DNA from: JACQFV01 sp964593585
GTDB lineage: Bacteria; Zixibacteria; MSB-5A5; WJJR01
Direction of reading: 5' to 3'
Assembly: GCA_964593585.1 (NCBI GenBank)
Contig: CAZQIZ010000001.1
Location: 155,236-219,235, forward strand
DNA: 64,000 nucleotides
Under the pieces are notes generated by a model, which saw nothing but the letters and a program-made list of their open reading frames with translations, did no database searches and was not told the origin of the DNA. A program made the translations under genes and the position numbers. Positions 16,505-25,834 of the stretch are shown in pieces. Each line of letters begins with the position of its first letter. Position 1 is the first letter of the stretch.

Positions 16505-17860
16505 ATGCCAAACCTGCGAGTTCTGGTCGTCGATGATGAAAAGCCCCAGCGCGACCTGGTCGGCGGGGCGCTGCGCAAACAGGGATACACCGTGACCGAA
16601 GCCGGTTCGGCCGATGAGGCGTTGGCGGCGGTCAAGGATGTCTTTCCCGAGATCGCCCTGTTGGACATCCAGATGCCGGGTAAATCCGGGCTGGAACTGC
16701 TGGCGGAATTGAAGAAGATCAATCCGGATTTGCAGGCGATCATTGTCTCGGCCCACGCCGACTTCGACAAGGGGCTGGAGGCGATGAAGAAGGGGGCGCT
16801 CGACTTCCTGAAAAAGCCGGTCGAGTTCACCGAACTGTTCGCCGTGGTCGCGCGCGCGGCCGAGCGGCACTGGCTGCTCTCCGAAGTGCGCTATTTCCGC
16901 GAACAGATCGAGGAGCCGTACCGCGACGATGCGGTGGTGATCGCCTCCGATGCGATGCGCGAGGTCTTCTCGACGGTGGCGCGCGCGGCCGATTCCGATT
17001 CCACCGTGCTGATCCGCGGCGAATCGGGCACCGGCAAGGAACTGGTGGCGCGGGCGTTGCACCGTTCCTCCAGCCGGCGGGTCAAGAACTTCATCGCGGT
17101 CAACTGCGCCGCCATCCCCGAAGCGCTGCTGGAGGCCGAACTGTTCGGCGCCGAGAAGGGGGCCTACACCGGGGCGCTGGCGCGACGGATCGGTCGTTTC
17201 GAGCTGGCCGCCGGCGGGACCATCTTTCTCGATGAGATCGGCGACATGCCCGCCTCGATCCAGGCGAAGGTCCTCCGCGCGCTCGAGCACAAGGCCTTTG
17301 AACGTCTCGGCGGCAATGAGACCGTGACTTCCGACTGCCGCGTGGTAGCGGCCACCCATCAGAATCTCGAGGAGATGGTCAAGGAAGGGAAGTTCCGCGA
17401 GGACCTGTACTACCGTCTGAATGTCATTCAGATCACGATTCCGCCTCTGCGGCAACGGCCGCAGGACATCCTGCCTCTGGTCGACGCCTTCATCAAACGG
17501 CAGCATCGTGTGCGCGGACGCGCCATCCGCGGGATCACCCCGGCGGCGAAGGACCTGATTCTGTCCTACCATTGGCCGGGGAATGTGCGCGAACTGCTCA
17601 ACGCCATCGAACGCGCCTGTGTGCTGGCGCGCACCGATGTCCTCGATGTCGCCGACTTCTCGCTCGGGATCACCGCCGCGCCGGCGCCCAGCGCGCCGTC
17701 CGAACTGCCAACCCTTCCGTTGGCGGAGGTGGAGAAACGGCACATCCAACGGGCGCTGGAGCATCACAACTACGCCCTGCAACAGACCGCCGAGTCGCTG
17801 GGCATTCACCGCAATACGCTGCGGCTGAAGATGAAGGAGTACGGGCTGGAGCGGGAGTGA
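16505..17860 (+). CDS. Sigma-54-dependent response regulator (NtrC family)
   Basis: This 451-aa regulator has three domains. The receiver (1-120) has Asp10-Asp11, phospho-acceptor Asp54 in LLDIQMPG, and LKKPV. The AAA+ sigma-54 domain (about 140-370) has Walker A GESGTGKE, Walker B TIFLDEIGDM and a GAYTGA loop where Tyr replaces the usual Phe (also seen in functional activators). A Fis-type helix-turn-helix closes it (LQQTAESLGIHRNTLRLKM). GGAGG lies eight bases before the ATG at 16505. No histidine kinase gene is next to it, so it looks like an orphan regulator. Confidence 0.92.
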   Translation: MPNLRVLVVDDEKPQRDLVGGALRKQGYTVTEAGSADEALAAVKDVFPEIALLDIQMPGKSGLELLAELKKINPDLQAIIVSAHADFDKGLEAMKKGALDFLKKPVEFTELFAVVARAAERHWLLSEVRYFREQIEEPYRDDAVVIASDAMREVFSTVARAADSDSTVLIRGESGTGKELVARALHRSSSRRVKNFIAVNCAAIPEALLEAELFGAEKGAYTGALARRIGRFELAAGGTIFLDEIGDMPASIQAKVLRALEHKAFERLGGNETVTSDCRVVAATHQNLEEMVKEGKFREDLYYRLNVIQITIPPLRQRPQDILPLVDAFIKRQHRVRGRAIRGITPAAKDLILSYHWPGNVRELLNAIERACVLARTDVLDVADFSLGITAAPAPSAPSELPTLPLAEVEKRHIQRALEHHNYALQQTAESLGIHRNTLRLKMKEYGLERE

Positions 17861-17878
17861 GTGAATCACTCGGGGGGT

Positions 17879-17935
17879 AACAAAGATTCCAAGTCAAATG
17901 AACGGGCGTTCCGCCGCGTTCATTTGACTTGGAAT
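17879..17935. repeat. Left palindrome of GIY-YIG element (inverted with the right one)
   Basis: A 19-bp perfect hairpin, ATTCCAAGTCAAATGAACG (17886-17904) with its complement at 17917-17935, is preceded by AACAAAG and followed by GACGGGGTG. The 15 bases AACAAAGATTCCAAG (17879-17893) recur in reverse complement at 18380-18394, on the other side of the GIY-YIG gene. Confidence 0.8.
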
Positions 17936-17975
17936 GACGGGGTGCGGCAGTGGACAGTCTGGGTAGTGCGGAGCG

Positions 17976-18263
17976 ATGGATAGACTATACTGTGTGTACA
18001 TTATGACGAATGTGCACAACACCGTGCTCTACACCGGAATGACCAGCGACTTGAAAGCCCGCGTGTGGCAGCACAAGAATCATGTGGTCAAAGGGTTCTC
18101 GCAAAGATACAGAACATCGAAGCTGATCTACTATGAGGTCTGCCCGGGAGCCGACGCGGCGATCTGGCGCGAAAAGCGAATCAAATCGATGACACGGGCA
18201 GAGAAAGAGCGGCTGATCCGTGGACTGAACCCCACGTGGAGAGATTTGATCGAAGATCTTTGA
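17976..18263 (+). CDS. Small GIY-YIG nuclease domain protein, copy 1
   Basis: The 95-aa product is a stand-alone GIY-YIG domain of the YhbQ/UPF0213 type. VYI (residues 8-10) and YTG stand for the GIY and YIG motifs. The catalytic Arg is in DLKARVWQHK and the metal-binding Glu in WREKRIKSM. It ends WRDLIEDL, like copy 2 at 38274, to which it is clearly related. It lies between two long palindromes in inverted orientation. GIY-YIG domains cut DNA in homing endonucleases, UvrC and others; here the target may be the flanking repeats, which is inference. Confidence 0.8.
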   Translation: MDRLYCVYIMTNVHNTVLYTGMTSDLKARVWQHKNHVVKGFSQRYRTSKLIYYEVCPGADAAIWREKRIKSMTRAEKERLIRGLNPTWRDLIEDL

Positions 18264-18334
18264 CCGTTCATTGTGAGTAGTGTTTCGCCCGGTTCCACGG
18301 CAATTTCTTGTATCTCCGAGTCCTTCACCCCGTC

Positions 18335-18394
18335 ATTCCAAGCCAAGAGCCCGGATGCCGCTGGCATCCGGGCTCTTGGCTTGGAATCTTTGTT
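18335..18394. repeat. Right palindrome of GIY-YIG element
   Basis: A 25-bp perfect hairpin has arms 18335-18359 and 18363-18387 with the 3-base loop gct. It is flanked by CACCCCGTC on the left and CTTTGTT on the right. Its outer ATTCCAAG and flanks match the left palindrome in reverse orientation, while the inner stem is different. The minus-strand HerA-like gene ends four bases beyond it, so it may also act as that gene's terminator. Confidence 0.8.
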
Positions 18395-18398
18395 GCTC

Positions 18399-19859
18399 TT
18401 AGCGGCGGCCGCCGAGGGAGCCGAGAATGCCGCGGATGAGCGCGCGCCCCACCGCGCTGCCCACCGAGCGGGCGGTGCCCTTCATGAATGTGTCCATGGC
18501 AGTGTCGCGGCGGCGCGACGCCGGACGTGGGGCGGGGGCGGGTTGACGGCGCGCCAGAGTGTCGATCTCCTCGCGGTGGGCGCGCTGCTCCGCCTTGCGG
18601 CGCAGCAGTTCGTAGGCGGACTCACGATCGATAGTCTGCTCGTAACGGCCGCGCAGGGGAGAGGATTGGATCAGGGCCTGACGGTCCTGCGGGGGAATTG
18701 GCCCGATGAGGCTCGACGGCGGAAAGACAAGCGCGCGCTCGACCATGCCCGGCGAACCCTTGGGATCGAGGAACGACACCAGCCCCTCGCCAACGCCGAC
18801 CTCGGTGATGGCGGCTTCCACATCGAAGGCCGGATTGGCACGGAATGTCTGCGCGGCGGCGCGCACCGCCTTTTGATCCTTTGGCGTGAAGGCGCGCAAG
18901 GCATGCTGCACACGGTTGCCCAGTTGGCCGAGGATGTCTTCGGGAATGTCGAGCGGGCTCTGGGTGATGAAGAAGACGCCCACCCCCTTGGAGCGGATCA
19001 AACGCACCACCTGCTCGACTTTGTCGACCAGCGCCTTGGGGGCGTCATCGAACAACAGGTGCGCCTCATCGAAGAAGAAGACCAGTTTCGGTTTTTCCAG
19101 ATCGCCGGCCTCGGGCAGTTCCTCGAAGAGTTCGGCCAAAAGCCACAGCAGGAAGGTGGAGTAGATCTTCGGCGCGTGGAACAGCCGGTCGGCGGCGAGG
19201 ATGTTCACCATCCCGCGGCCATCGGCTGACACGCGCATCAGATCGGCCAACTCCAGCGCCGGCTCGCCGAAGAGCGCATCGGCGCCCTGCTGCTCCAGCG
19301 CCACCAGGCCGCGTTGAATCGCCCCGATGCTGGCGGCGGTGATGTTGCCGTATTTGGTGCGAAACGACTTGGCGTTGTCGCCGACAAACTTCAGCATCTC
19401 CTGCAGGTCCTTCAGATCCAGAAGCAGAAGCCCGTTGTCGTCGGCGATCTTGAACAACAGCGCCAGCACGCCGCTTTGGGTCTCGTTTAAGTCCAAAAGC
19501 CGCGCCAGCAGGATCGGCCCCATATCGGAGATGGTCGCGCGCACCGGATGCCCGCCGGCGCCGAAGACATCCCAGAAGGCCACCGGGCAACCCGCGAATG
19601 TGTGGGTGATTCCGAGAGTCTCGATTCGGGCCGCGAGCTTGGGATTTGATGCCCCCGGTTGCGACAGACCGGCCAGATCCCCCTTCACATCGGCCATGAA
19701 GACCGGCACACCGATGCGGGAGAAGTTTTCGGCGATGACCTGCAATGTGACTGTCTTCCCGGTGCCGGTGGCCCCGGCGATCAGGCCATGGCGATTCGAC
19801 ATCTGCGGCAGCAGATGGATGATCTGCGACGATTTGGCTATAGGCAGTGGCTGCGACAT
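18399..19859 (-). CDS. HerA-like P-loop ATPase (DUF853/YjgR family)
   Basis: The 486-aa protein has Walker A GATGTGKTVTLQ near residue 31, followed by FMADVKGDLAGLSQPG. Walker B is KLVFFFDEAHLLFDDAP and an arginine-finger-type region is FITQSPLDIPEDILGQL. This order matches the DUF853 branch of the FtsK-HerA superfamily. The C-terminus carries a Pro/Arg-rich linker and a glycine-rich tail (GRALIRGILGSLGGRR). Family members are hexameric ATPases of uncertain cellular role. It is monocistronic and no partner nuclease is nearby. Confidence 0.85.
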   Translation of the reverse strand: MSQPLPIAKSSQIIHLLPQMSNRHGLIAGATGTGKTVTLQVIAENFSRIGVPVFMADVKGDLAGLSQPGASNPKLAARIETLGITHTFAGCPVAFWDVFGAGGHPVRATISDMGPILLARLLDLNETQSGVLALLFKIADDNGLLLLDLKDLQEMLKFVGDNAKSFRTKYGNITAASIGAIQRGLVALEQQGADALFGEPALELADLMRVSADGRGMVNILAADRLFHAPKIYSTFLLWLLAELFEELPEAGDLEKPKLVFFFDEAHLLFDDAPKALVDKVEQVVRLIRSKGVGVFFITQSPLDIPEDILGQLGNRVQHALRAFTPKDQKAVRAAAQTFRANPAFDVEAAITEVGVGEGLVSFLDPKGSPGMVERALVFPPSSLIGPIPPQDRQALIQSSPLRGRYEQTIDRESAYELLRRKAEQRAHREEIDTLARRQPAPAPRPASRRRDTAMDTFMKGTARSVGSAVGRALIRGILGSLGGRR

Positions 19860-20081
19860 GCCGCGAAAGAAGGGCCTTCCCGTAACGAGGTCAACGTCTT
19901 AGCCGCCGCCCGAATTCGGTGCGCGACTCGAAATCGACGCACAAAATCTCGTGGGATCCGGTGGACCAAACGGTTCAGCCGCATCGGCAACTGATTGGCG
20001 CGCTTGTATTTCCTTAAACAGGATCGACTGGCACGCCCCTTGCCATGGGGTTGCCCGGACTGGATGTCCAAGGAGGATGCC

Positions 20082-20909
20082 ATGAACTCAAGTTGCCTGT
20101 GGACCGGAATCGCCGCGTTGCTCGCAGGCCTGCTGCTCTGGGGATGCGAGGACACCGAGCGTGTGTATATCACCGAGCCCGATCTGACCGCGCCGGGAGT
20201 GCCGCGCGGCGTCAATTCGCTCACGGGCGACCGACAGGTCACAGTCTATTGGTATGGCTCCACCGAGCCCGACCTGGCGCTCTATATCATCTACCGCGAC
20301 GATGAGGACCCCGATGACCTGTATGAGGAAATCGGCCGGGTGCATGTCAACGAGTTCCGCTCGCAGTGGTCGTTCATCGACCGGGACGTGCAAAACAGCC
20401 ACACCTATTTCTATGCCGTCAGCGCGGTCGATTATGAGGGCAACGAGAGCGACCTGTCATATGAAGACGTCTTCGACACGCCGCGTCCGGAGGGATTCAA
20501 TGTCTATGTCGACGCGACCGCCGATCAGTCCGGCTGGAGTTTCATTCGCCGGATGAAGGTTAGCCGCAATTCGCCGGACGCCGACATCATCTTCGATTAC
20601 GACGAGCAACTGGAGACGATCTTCATCGAGGCGGCCGACGCCAATGATGACATCCAGGATTTCGGCTACGCCGACGCCATCGACGAAGTCGGCTGGGCGC
20701 CGGAGGAGGGGTGGTCGTCGGTCGGCTGGTGCGAGGTGATCCTCGGCCACACCTACGTGGTATGGACCGACGCCAACCGCTATGCCAAGGTGCGTGTGTT
20801 CGACATGGGCAGCACCTGGGTGCGGTTCGACTGGGCGCACCAGGAGGATCCGGGCAATCCGGAACTGAAGCCGGTGGTGCCCGACAGTCTGCAAATCGCC
20901 CGTCCCTGA
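20082..20909 (+). CDS. Fibronectin-III-like lipoprotein
   Basis: The 275-aa product has a lipobox (LLAGLLLWGC, Cys20-21 region). An FnIII-like domain follows (APGVPRGVNSL, VTVYWYGSTEPDLALYIIYR, YFYAVSAVDYEGNES), as in many secreted proteins of FCB bacteria. The C-terminal 120 residues are acidic and rich in aromatic residues, with no family I recognise. AAGGAGG lies six bases before the ATG. It probably sits in the outer membrane and is co-transcribed with the DUF4384 gene 64 bp downstream. Confidence 0.7.
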   Translation: MNSSCLWTGIAALLAGLLLWGCEDTERVYITEPDLTAPGVPRGVNSLTGDRQVTVYWYGSTEPDLALYIIYRDDEDPDDLYEEIGRVHVNEFRSQWSFIDRDVQNSHTYFYAVSAVDYEGNESDLSYEDVFDTPRPEGFNVYVDATADQSGWSFIRRMKVSRNSPDADIIFDYDEQLETIFIEAADANDDIQDFGYADAIDEVGWAPEEGWSSVGWCEVILGHTYVVWTDANRYAKVRVFDMGSTWVRFDWAHQEDPGNPELKPVVPDSLQIARP

Positions 20910-20973
20910 CGTGACGGCCTTGAGGAACGCTGAGGATCAGAAGGCGATGGACTCATACGCAGGAGGCAGGATC

Positions 20974-22368
20974 ATGAATACGACAAAACTGACATTCGTG
21001 ACCGCGCTGGCGGTCCTGGGACTGGCAACGACAGCCTACGCTGACGTGCAAGTTGGCGCCGAGCTGCGCATCAGCCCGCGCCCGCGCACCGACCTCGAAG
21101 TCTATGTGTGGCCCGACCGTGGCATGGACGCCGTCTACTATCCGGGAGAAGAGATCCGTGTCCATGTCGAGTTGACCCGCGACGCCTTCCTCGTGCTCTA
21201 CAACATCGATACCCGCGGGCGTCTGCATGTGCTCTTCCCGGCGGCGCCGTGGGAGGACAACTTCGTGGCAGCGGGCGATGTGATCACCTTCCCGCGTCCC
21301 TGGGATGATGTCGACTGGGTGGTCGAAGGGCCTTCGGGCACCGAATACATTCAGGCAATCGCCTCGGAGATCCCGATCAGTCTGCCGGAGTGGCCGATCT
21401 ATGAGAAGCATGTCAACATGCCGCTGCATCTGACCCCGCATCCGGACCTGCGCGACTTTTGCGCCGAAGCGGATCGGTACGCCTACATCGATGTGGTCAA
21501 CCGGCATCTGTGCGGCCGCTACTACGACTGGTGCGCCACCGACCTGGCCACCTTCCATATCCAGCCACGGCCGAATGTGTACCACATCAACGCCTGGGAC
21601 CCGTGGCCGGATGTCTTCTACGGCCAGATTTACATCGGCTGGCCGATTGGCGCGCGCATCTACATCGATGGCATCTTCATCGGCATCGCGCCCTGCTACA
21701 TCCCGCGCCACTACCATGGACGGCGCATCATTACCTGCTACGATGGTCCGCGGTTGATCCGTCGGCATGTGGTCCACTGCTACCCCAAGCGCGACTACTA
21801 TGCGCACCATCGCGACAAGGGCATTTTCAATTCGGTCTACAAGCGGGGCCGCGGAGATGTCGAGGATCACTTCCGCGTGGAAAAAAGCGGGCAGGGACGG
21901 CAGAAGTACCGTGTCTATGACCGCGATGAGATTCGCGTCGAGCGCGGGCAGAAGGATCGCTACCGCCCCGACTGGGATGACCGCGCTCGCACCAGGGACC
22001 GCAAGGCCGATCAGGATCCACGGATCTGGCGCGATTACGATGCCGGCAACGCCGAGCACAAGCTGAAGGTTGGTGAGAATAGCACCGGCAAGTCGGAGGC
22101 AAAGGCCCAACGGGAAGCGACGCGGCGGATCGAAGCATCGGTGGCCGACGGCAAGAAGGCATCCGCGGAGGGCAAGCGCTCCGGCGAGTCGGGCAAGGGG
22201 AAATCGAAATTCTCGCTGGGCAAATTCCTCAGCGACGTGGGCAAGGCGGTGATCAGCGGGGACGGCGGCGATGACGGCGCGGTCAAAAGCGGAGGCAAAG
22301 GCAAGTCCAAGTCCCACGAGGGCGTCAAGAGCGCCGAGCGCGGATTGCGGACCAAGGATCGCAAGTAA
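20974..22368 (+). CDS. Secreted DUF4384-domain protein with PEGA-like segment and basic tail
   Basis: The 464-aa protein has a signal peptide (residues 1-23, ending TTAYA) and a DUF4384 domain (YYPGEEIRVHVELTRDAFLV, LHVLFPAAPWEDNF). A Tyr/His/Trp-rich middle contains a PEGA-like turn (GARIYIDGIFIGIAPCYIPR). The last 150 residues are very rich in Lys, Arg, Asp and Ser, probably disordered. AGGAGG lies seven bases before the ATG. DUF4384 domains sit in envelope-associated proteins of unknown function; a surface or peptidoglycan-associated role is likely. Confidence 0.65.
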   Translation: MNTTKLTFVTALAVLGLATTAYADVQVGAELRISPRPRTDLEVYVWPDRGMDAVYYPGEEIRVHVELTRDAFLVLYNIDTRGRLHVLFPAAPWEDNFVAAGDVITFPRPWDDVDWVVEGPSGTEYIQAIASEIPISLPEWPIYEKHVNMPLHLTPHPDLRDFCAEADRYAYIDVVNRHLCGRYYDWCATDLATFHIQPRPNVYHINAWDPWPDVFYGQIYIGWPIGARIYIDGIFIGIAPCYIPRHYHGRRIITCYDGPRLIRRHVVHCYPKRDYYAHHRDKGIFNSVYKRGRGDVEDHFRVEKSGQGRQKYRVYDRDEIRVERGQKDRYRPDWDDRARTRDRKADQDPRIWRDYDAGNAEHKLKVGENSTGKSEAKAQREATRRIEASVADGKKASAEGKRSGESGKGKSKFSLGKFLSDVGKAVISGDGGDDGAVKSGGKGKSKSHEGVKSAERGLRTKDRK

Positions 22369-22493
22369 GGGAGCAGTACGGGAGACGGCAGAGGGACTGC
22401 CGCAAACCGGCGTGCGGGGCCAATACCGGGCGGCCCCGCACGTCCGGATTCGGAATTGACGAATGGTGGCCGACAATGTATAACTGGGCAGGG

Positions 22494-22913
22494 ATGAGAC
22501 GGACACTGATCATCGCGGCACTGGGCGCGTGGATGTTTGCCGGCGGAAACGCCTGGGGCATCGACGCCAAACCGAAGTCCGACACTGCGGCGGCGAGGCC
22601 CGCAACCGACACCGGCAGGGCGCATCCCGCCGCCACCCAGACCAAGCCCAGCCGTACGCTGTTGGAAAAACTCAAAGAGGAAGTGCGCGAGTCGAAGAAG
22701 GATGAGGCGGTTCAATACAACAACTTCATCGATGCCAACAACGATGGCGTCGATGACCGGGTCCAGGAGAAGGCCAAAGTCAAGCCCGAGGAACCCGTCC
22801 CGGCAGAACCGGCTTCAGACAGCAAGAAACTCGACGAGCCGAAGACCAAACAGACCAGCTCGACCCCGTCCAAGCCCGAGAACACCTCGGTAAAGAAGAA
22901 AAAGCCGCGTTGA
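22494..22913 (+). CDS. Small secreted lysine-rich protein with an EF-hand-like motif
   Basis: The 139-aa product has a signal peptide (MRRTLIIAALGAWMFAGGNA) and an unfolded-looking Lys/Pro/Ala/Glu-rich body. A single DANNDGVDDRV motif (about residues 80-90) resembles a calcium-binding EF-hand loop. I recognise no family. It follows the DUF4384 gene and shares its low-complexity charged tail style, so the three genes from 20082 may act together at the cell surface. A terminator follows. Confidence 0.55.
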   Translation: MRRTLIIAALGAWMFAGGNAWGIDAKPKSDTAAARPATDTGRAHPAATQTKPSRTLLEKLKEEVRESKKDEAVQYNNFIDANNDGVDDRVQEKAKVKPEEPVPAEPASDSKKLDEPKTKQTSSTPSKPENTSVKKKKPR

Positions 22914-22937
22914 GACGGACGACATATCGATCCGCAG

Positions 22938-22964
22938 CGGGCGTCCGGCCGGGACGCCCGTTTT
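22938..22964 (+). terminator. Intrinsic terminator
   Basis: A 9-bp stem, CGGGCGTCC (22938-22946) and CGCCTGC-type partner GGACGCCCG (22952-22960), has a 5-base loop and is followed by TTTTGTTT. It closes the 20082-22913 group just before the proS promoter. Confidence 0.8.
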
Positions 22965-22974
22965 GTTTCGCCGC

Positions 22975-23002
22975 TTGACCCATCGGTCGATTCGCGTATA
23001 CT
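22975..23002 (+). promoter_or_regulatory. Sigma-70 promoter of proS
   Basis: TTGACC (22975-22980) and TATACT (22997-23002) are separated by 16 bp. Predicted initiation near 23010 gives a leader of about 125 bases before proS. The leader contains a CAAGGGGC/GCCCCTTG hairpin followed by GTTTGTGTTTT. Confidence 0.7.
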
Positions 23003-23134
23003 GACAGACCGTTCTGGGCCAGACCGGAACGACCGGCAAGGGGCCTTCGCCCCTTGTTTGTGTTTTGAGACCGTCTTTGGCGGCCAATATCATAAAGACC
23101 TGGGCGGACCGCCGCCCGCAAGGAGCGCCCGATC

Positions 23135-24850
<1,716 letters not shown>

Positions 24851-24902
24851 GCGGATACGCAGTCACGCCGCGAGATTCAGGACTGGCTGCCCTCCTGCGT
24901 TA

Positions 24903-24972
24903 TGCCATCCCGATTGAGGGGCAAGAAGCGCCCCGCAATCGGGGATGGCAGGTCAGACAGGAATGTCTGACC
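24903..24972. repeat. Two adjoining hairpins between proS and rimP
   Basis: TGCCATCCCGATTG (24903-24916) pairs with CAATCGGGGATGGCA (24936-24950) with one bulge; an inner GGGGC/GCCCC lies between. Directly after it GGTCAGACA (24951-24959) pairs with TGTCTGACC (24964-24972) around a ggaa loop. A half copy, gccatccccgattgagcgc, recurs at about 25145-25163. The 24851-25349 interval holds no gene. Confidence 0.6.
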
Positions 24973-25184
24973 TCCTGTTCATCGCATGGTCGGTCTTTCC
25001 AAGCGGTTGCGGCGTTCTTATCCGCGACCGGCTTGATTCAGGAGGACGGACATTCTTGCCTGACCTTCGCCTCGTGAGGTGGGTCCGCTCTTGGCACCCG
25101 CCGAACGAGGCGATACGCGCGGCAGGGCCGCCCTCCCGCAAAGTGCCATCCCCGATTGAGCGCTTGGCGTTGGTGAAACAGGCA

Positions 25185-25213
25185 TTGACACGGGACGGGA
25201 ACTTGGTTATCAT
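25185..25213 (+). promoter_or_regulatory. Strong sigma-70 promoter of the rimP-nusA-infB operon
   Basis: A perfect TTGACA (25185-25190) and TATCAT (25208-25213) are separated by 17 bp. The leader of about 130 bases includes a CGCAAGACC-agata-GGTCTTTGCG hairpin (about 25292-25316). Such leaders precede rimP in many bacteria, but I cannot assign this one to a known class. Confidence 0.8.
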
Positions 25214-25349
25214 CGTGTCGGTTTTACGGGTTGTATCCTCCCGCTTTTTCTGTTGCGGCACCCCCTGAATTGCGATATCTAAGCAGTTTGGGGCGCAAGA
25301 CCAGATAGGTCTTTGCGTCGTAACGGTTTTGGGAGGCCGACGAGGTTTG

Positions 25350-25802
25350 ATGCCGGAGAGCACGGCCCATAGCGCCCTCCTGGCGCGTTTGACGGAAACG
25401 GCGACGAAGGTCGCCGAGTTCTATGGCGTGGAATTGCTCGAGTTGACCCACCATCCGGGCAAGCATCAGACCGTGCGCCTGGTGATCGACAAGCGTGGGG
25501 GCGTGACCCTCGATGACTGCGCGGCGGTGTCACGCCGGCTGTCGGCCGATCTGGACATTGAGGATGTGGTGCCGGGGCGGTACACCTTGGAGGTGTCTTC
25601 GCCCGGGCTGGACCGGCCGCTTAGGACCCCGGCCGATTTCCGGCGCAAGATGGGCGAGAGTGTGACGTTGAAATACAAGGACGACGACGGAAAACGCAAA
25701 ACCGCCAAGGGCATCATCGCCCGCGTCGGCGAGGAGTCCGTCACCATCGGCACCGCGGAGTATCCGTGGGAGCGGGTGGTGGAGGCGAAAGTGATCATCT
25801 AG
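25350..25802 (+). CDS. rimP: Ribosome maturation factor RimP
   Basis: The 150-aa protein matches RimP, needed for 30S subunit maturation. The N-terminal alpha/beta domain has VAEFYGVELLEL and VRLVIDKRGGVTLDDC; the signature SSPGLDRPL is at about residues 83-91. The C-terminal SH3-like barrel follows. ATG 25350 is preferred to an in-frame TTG at 25329. It heads the conserved operon with nusA, infB and rbfA; nusA starts 32 bp after it. Confidence 0.93.
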   Translation: MPESTAHSALLARLTETATKVAEFYGVELLELTHHPGKHQTVRLVIDKRGGVTLDDCAAVSRRLSADLDIEDVVPGRYTLEVSSPGLDRPLRTPADFRRKMGESVTLKYKDDDGKRKTAKGIIARVGEESVTIGTAEYPWERVVEAKVII

Positions 25803-25834
25803 GCGGCGCGTCGCAGCGGCCGGAGAAGGACACG

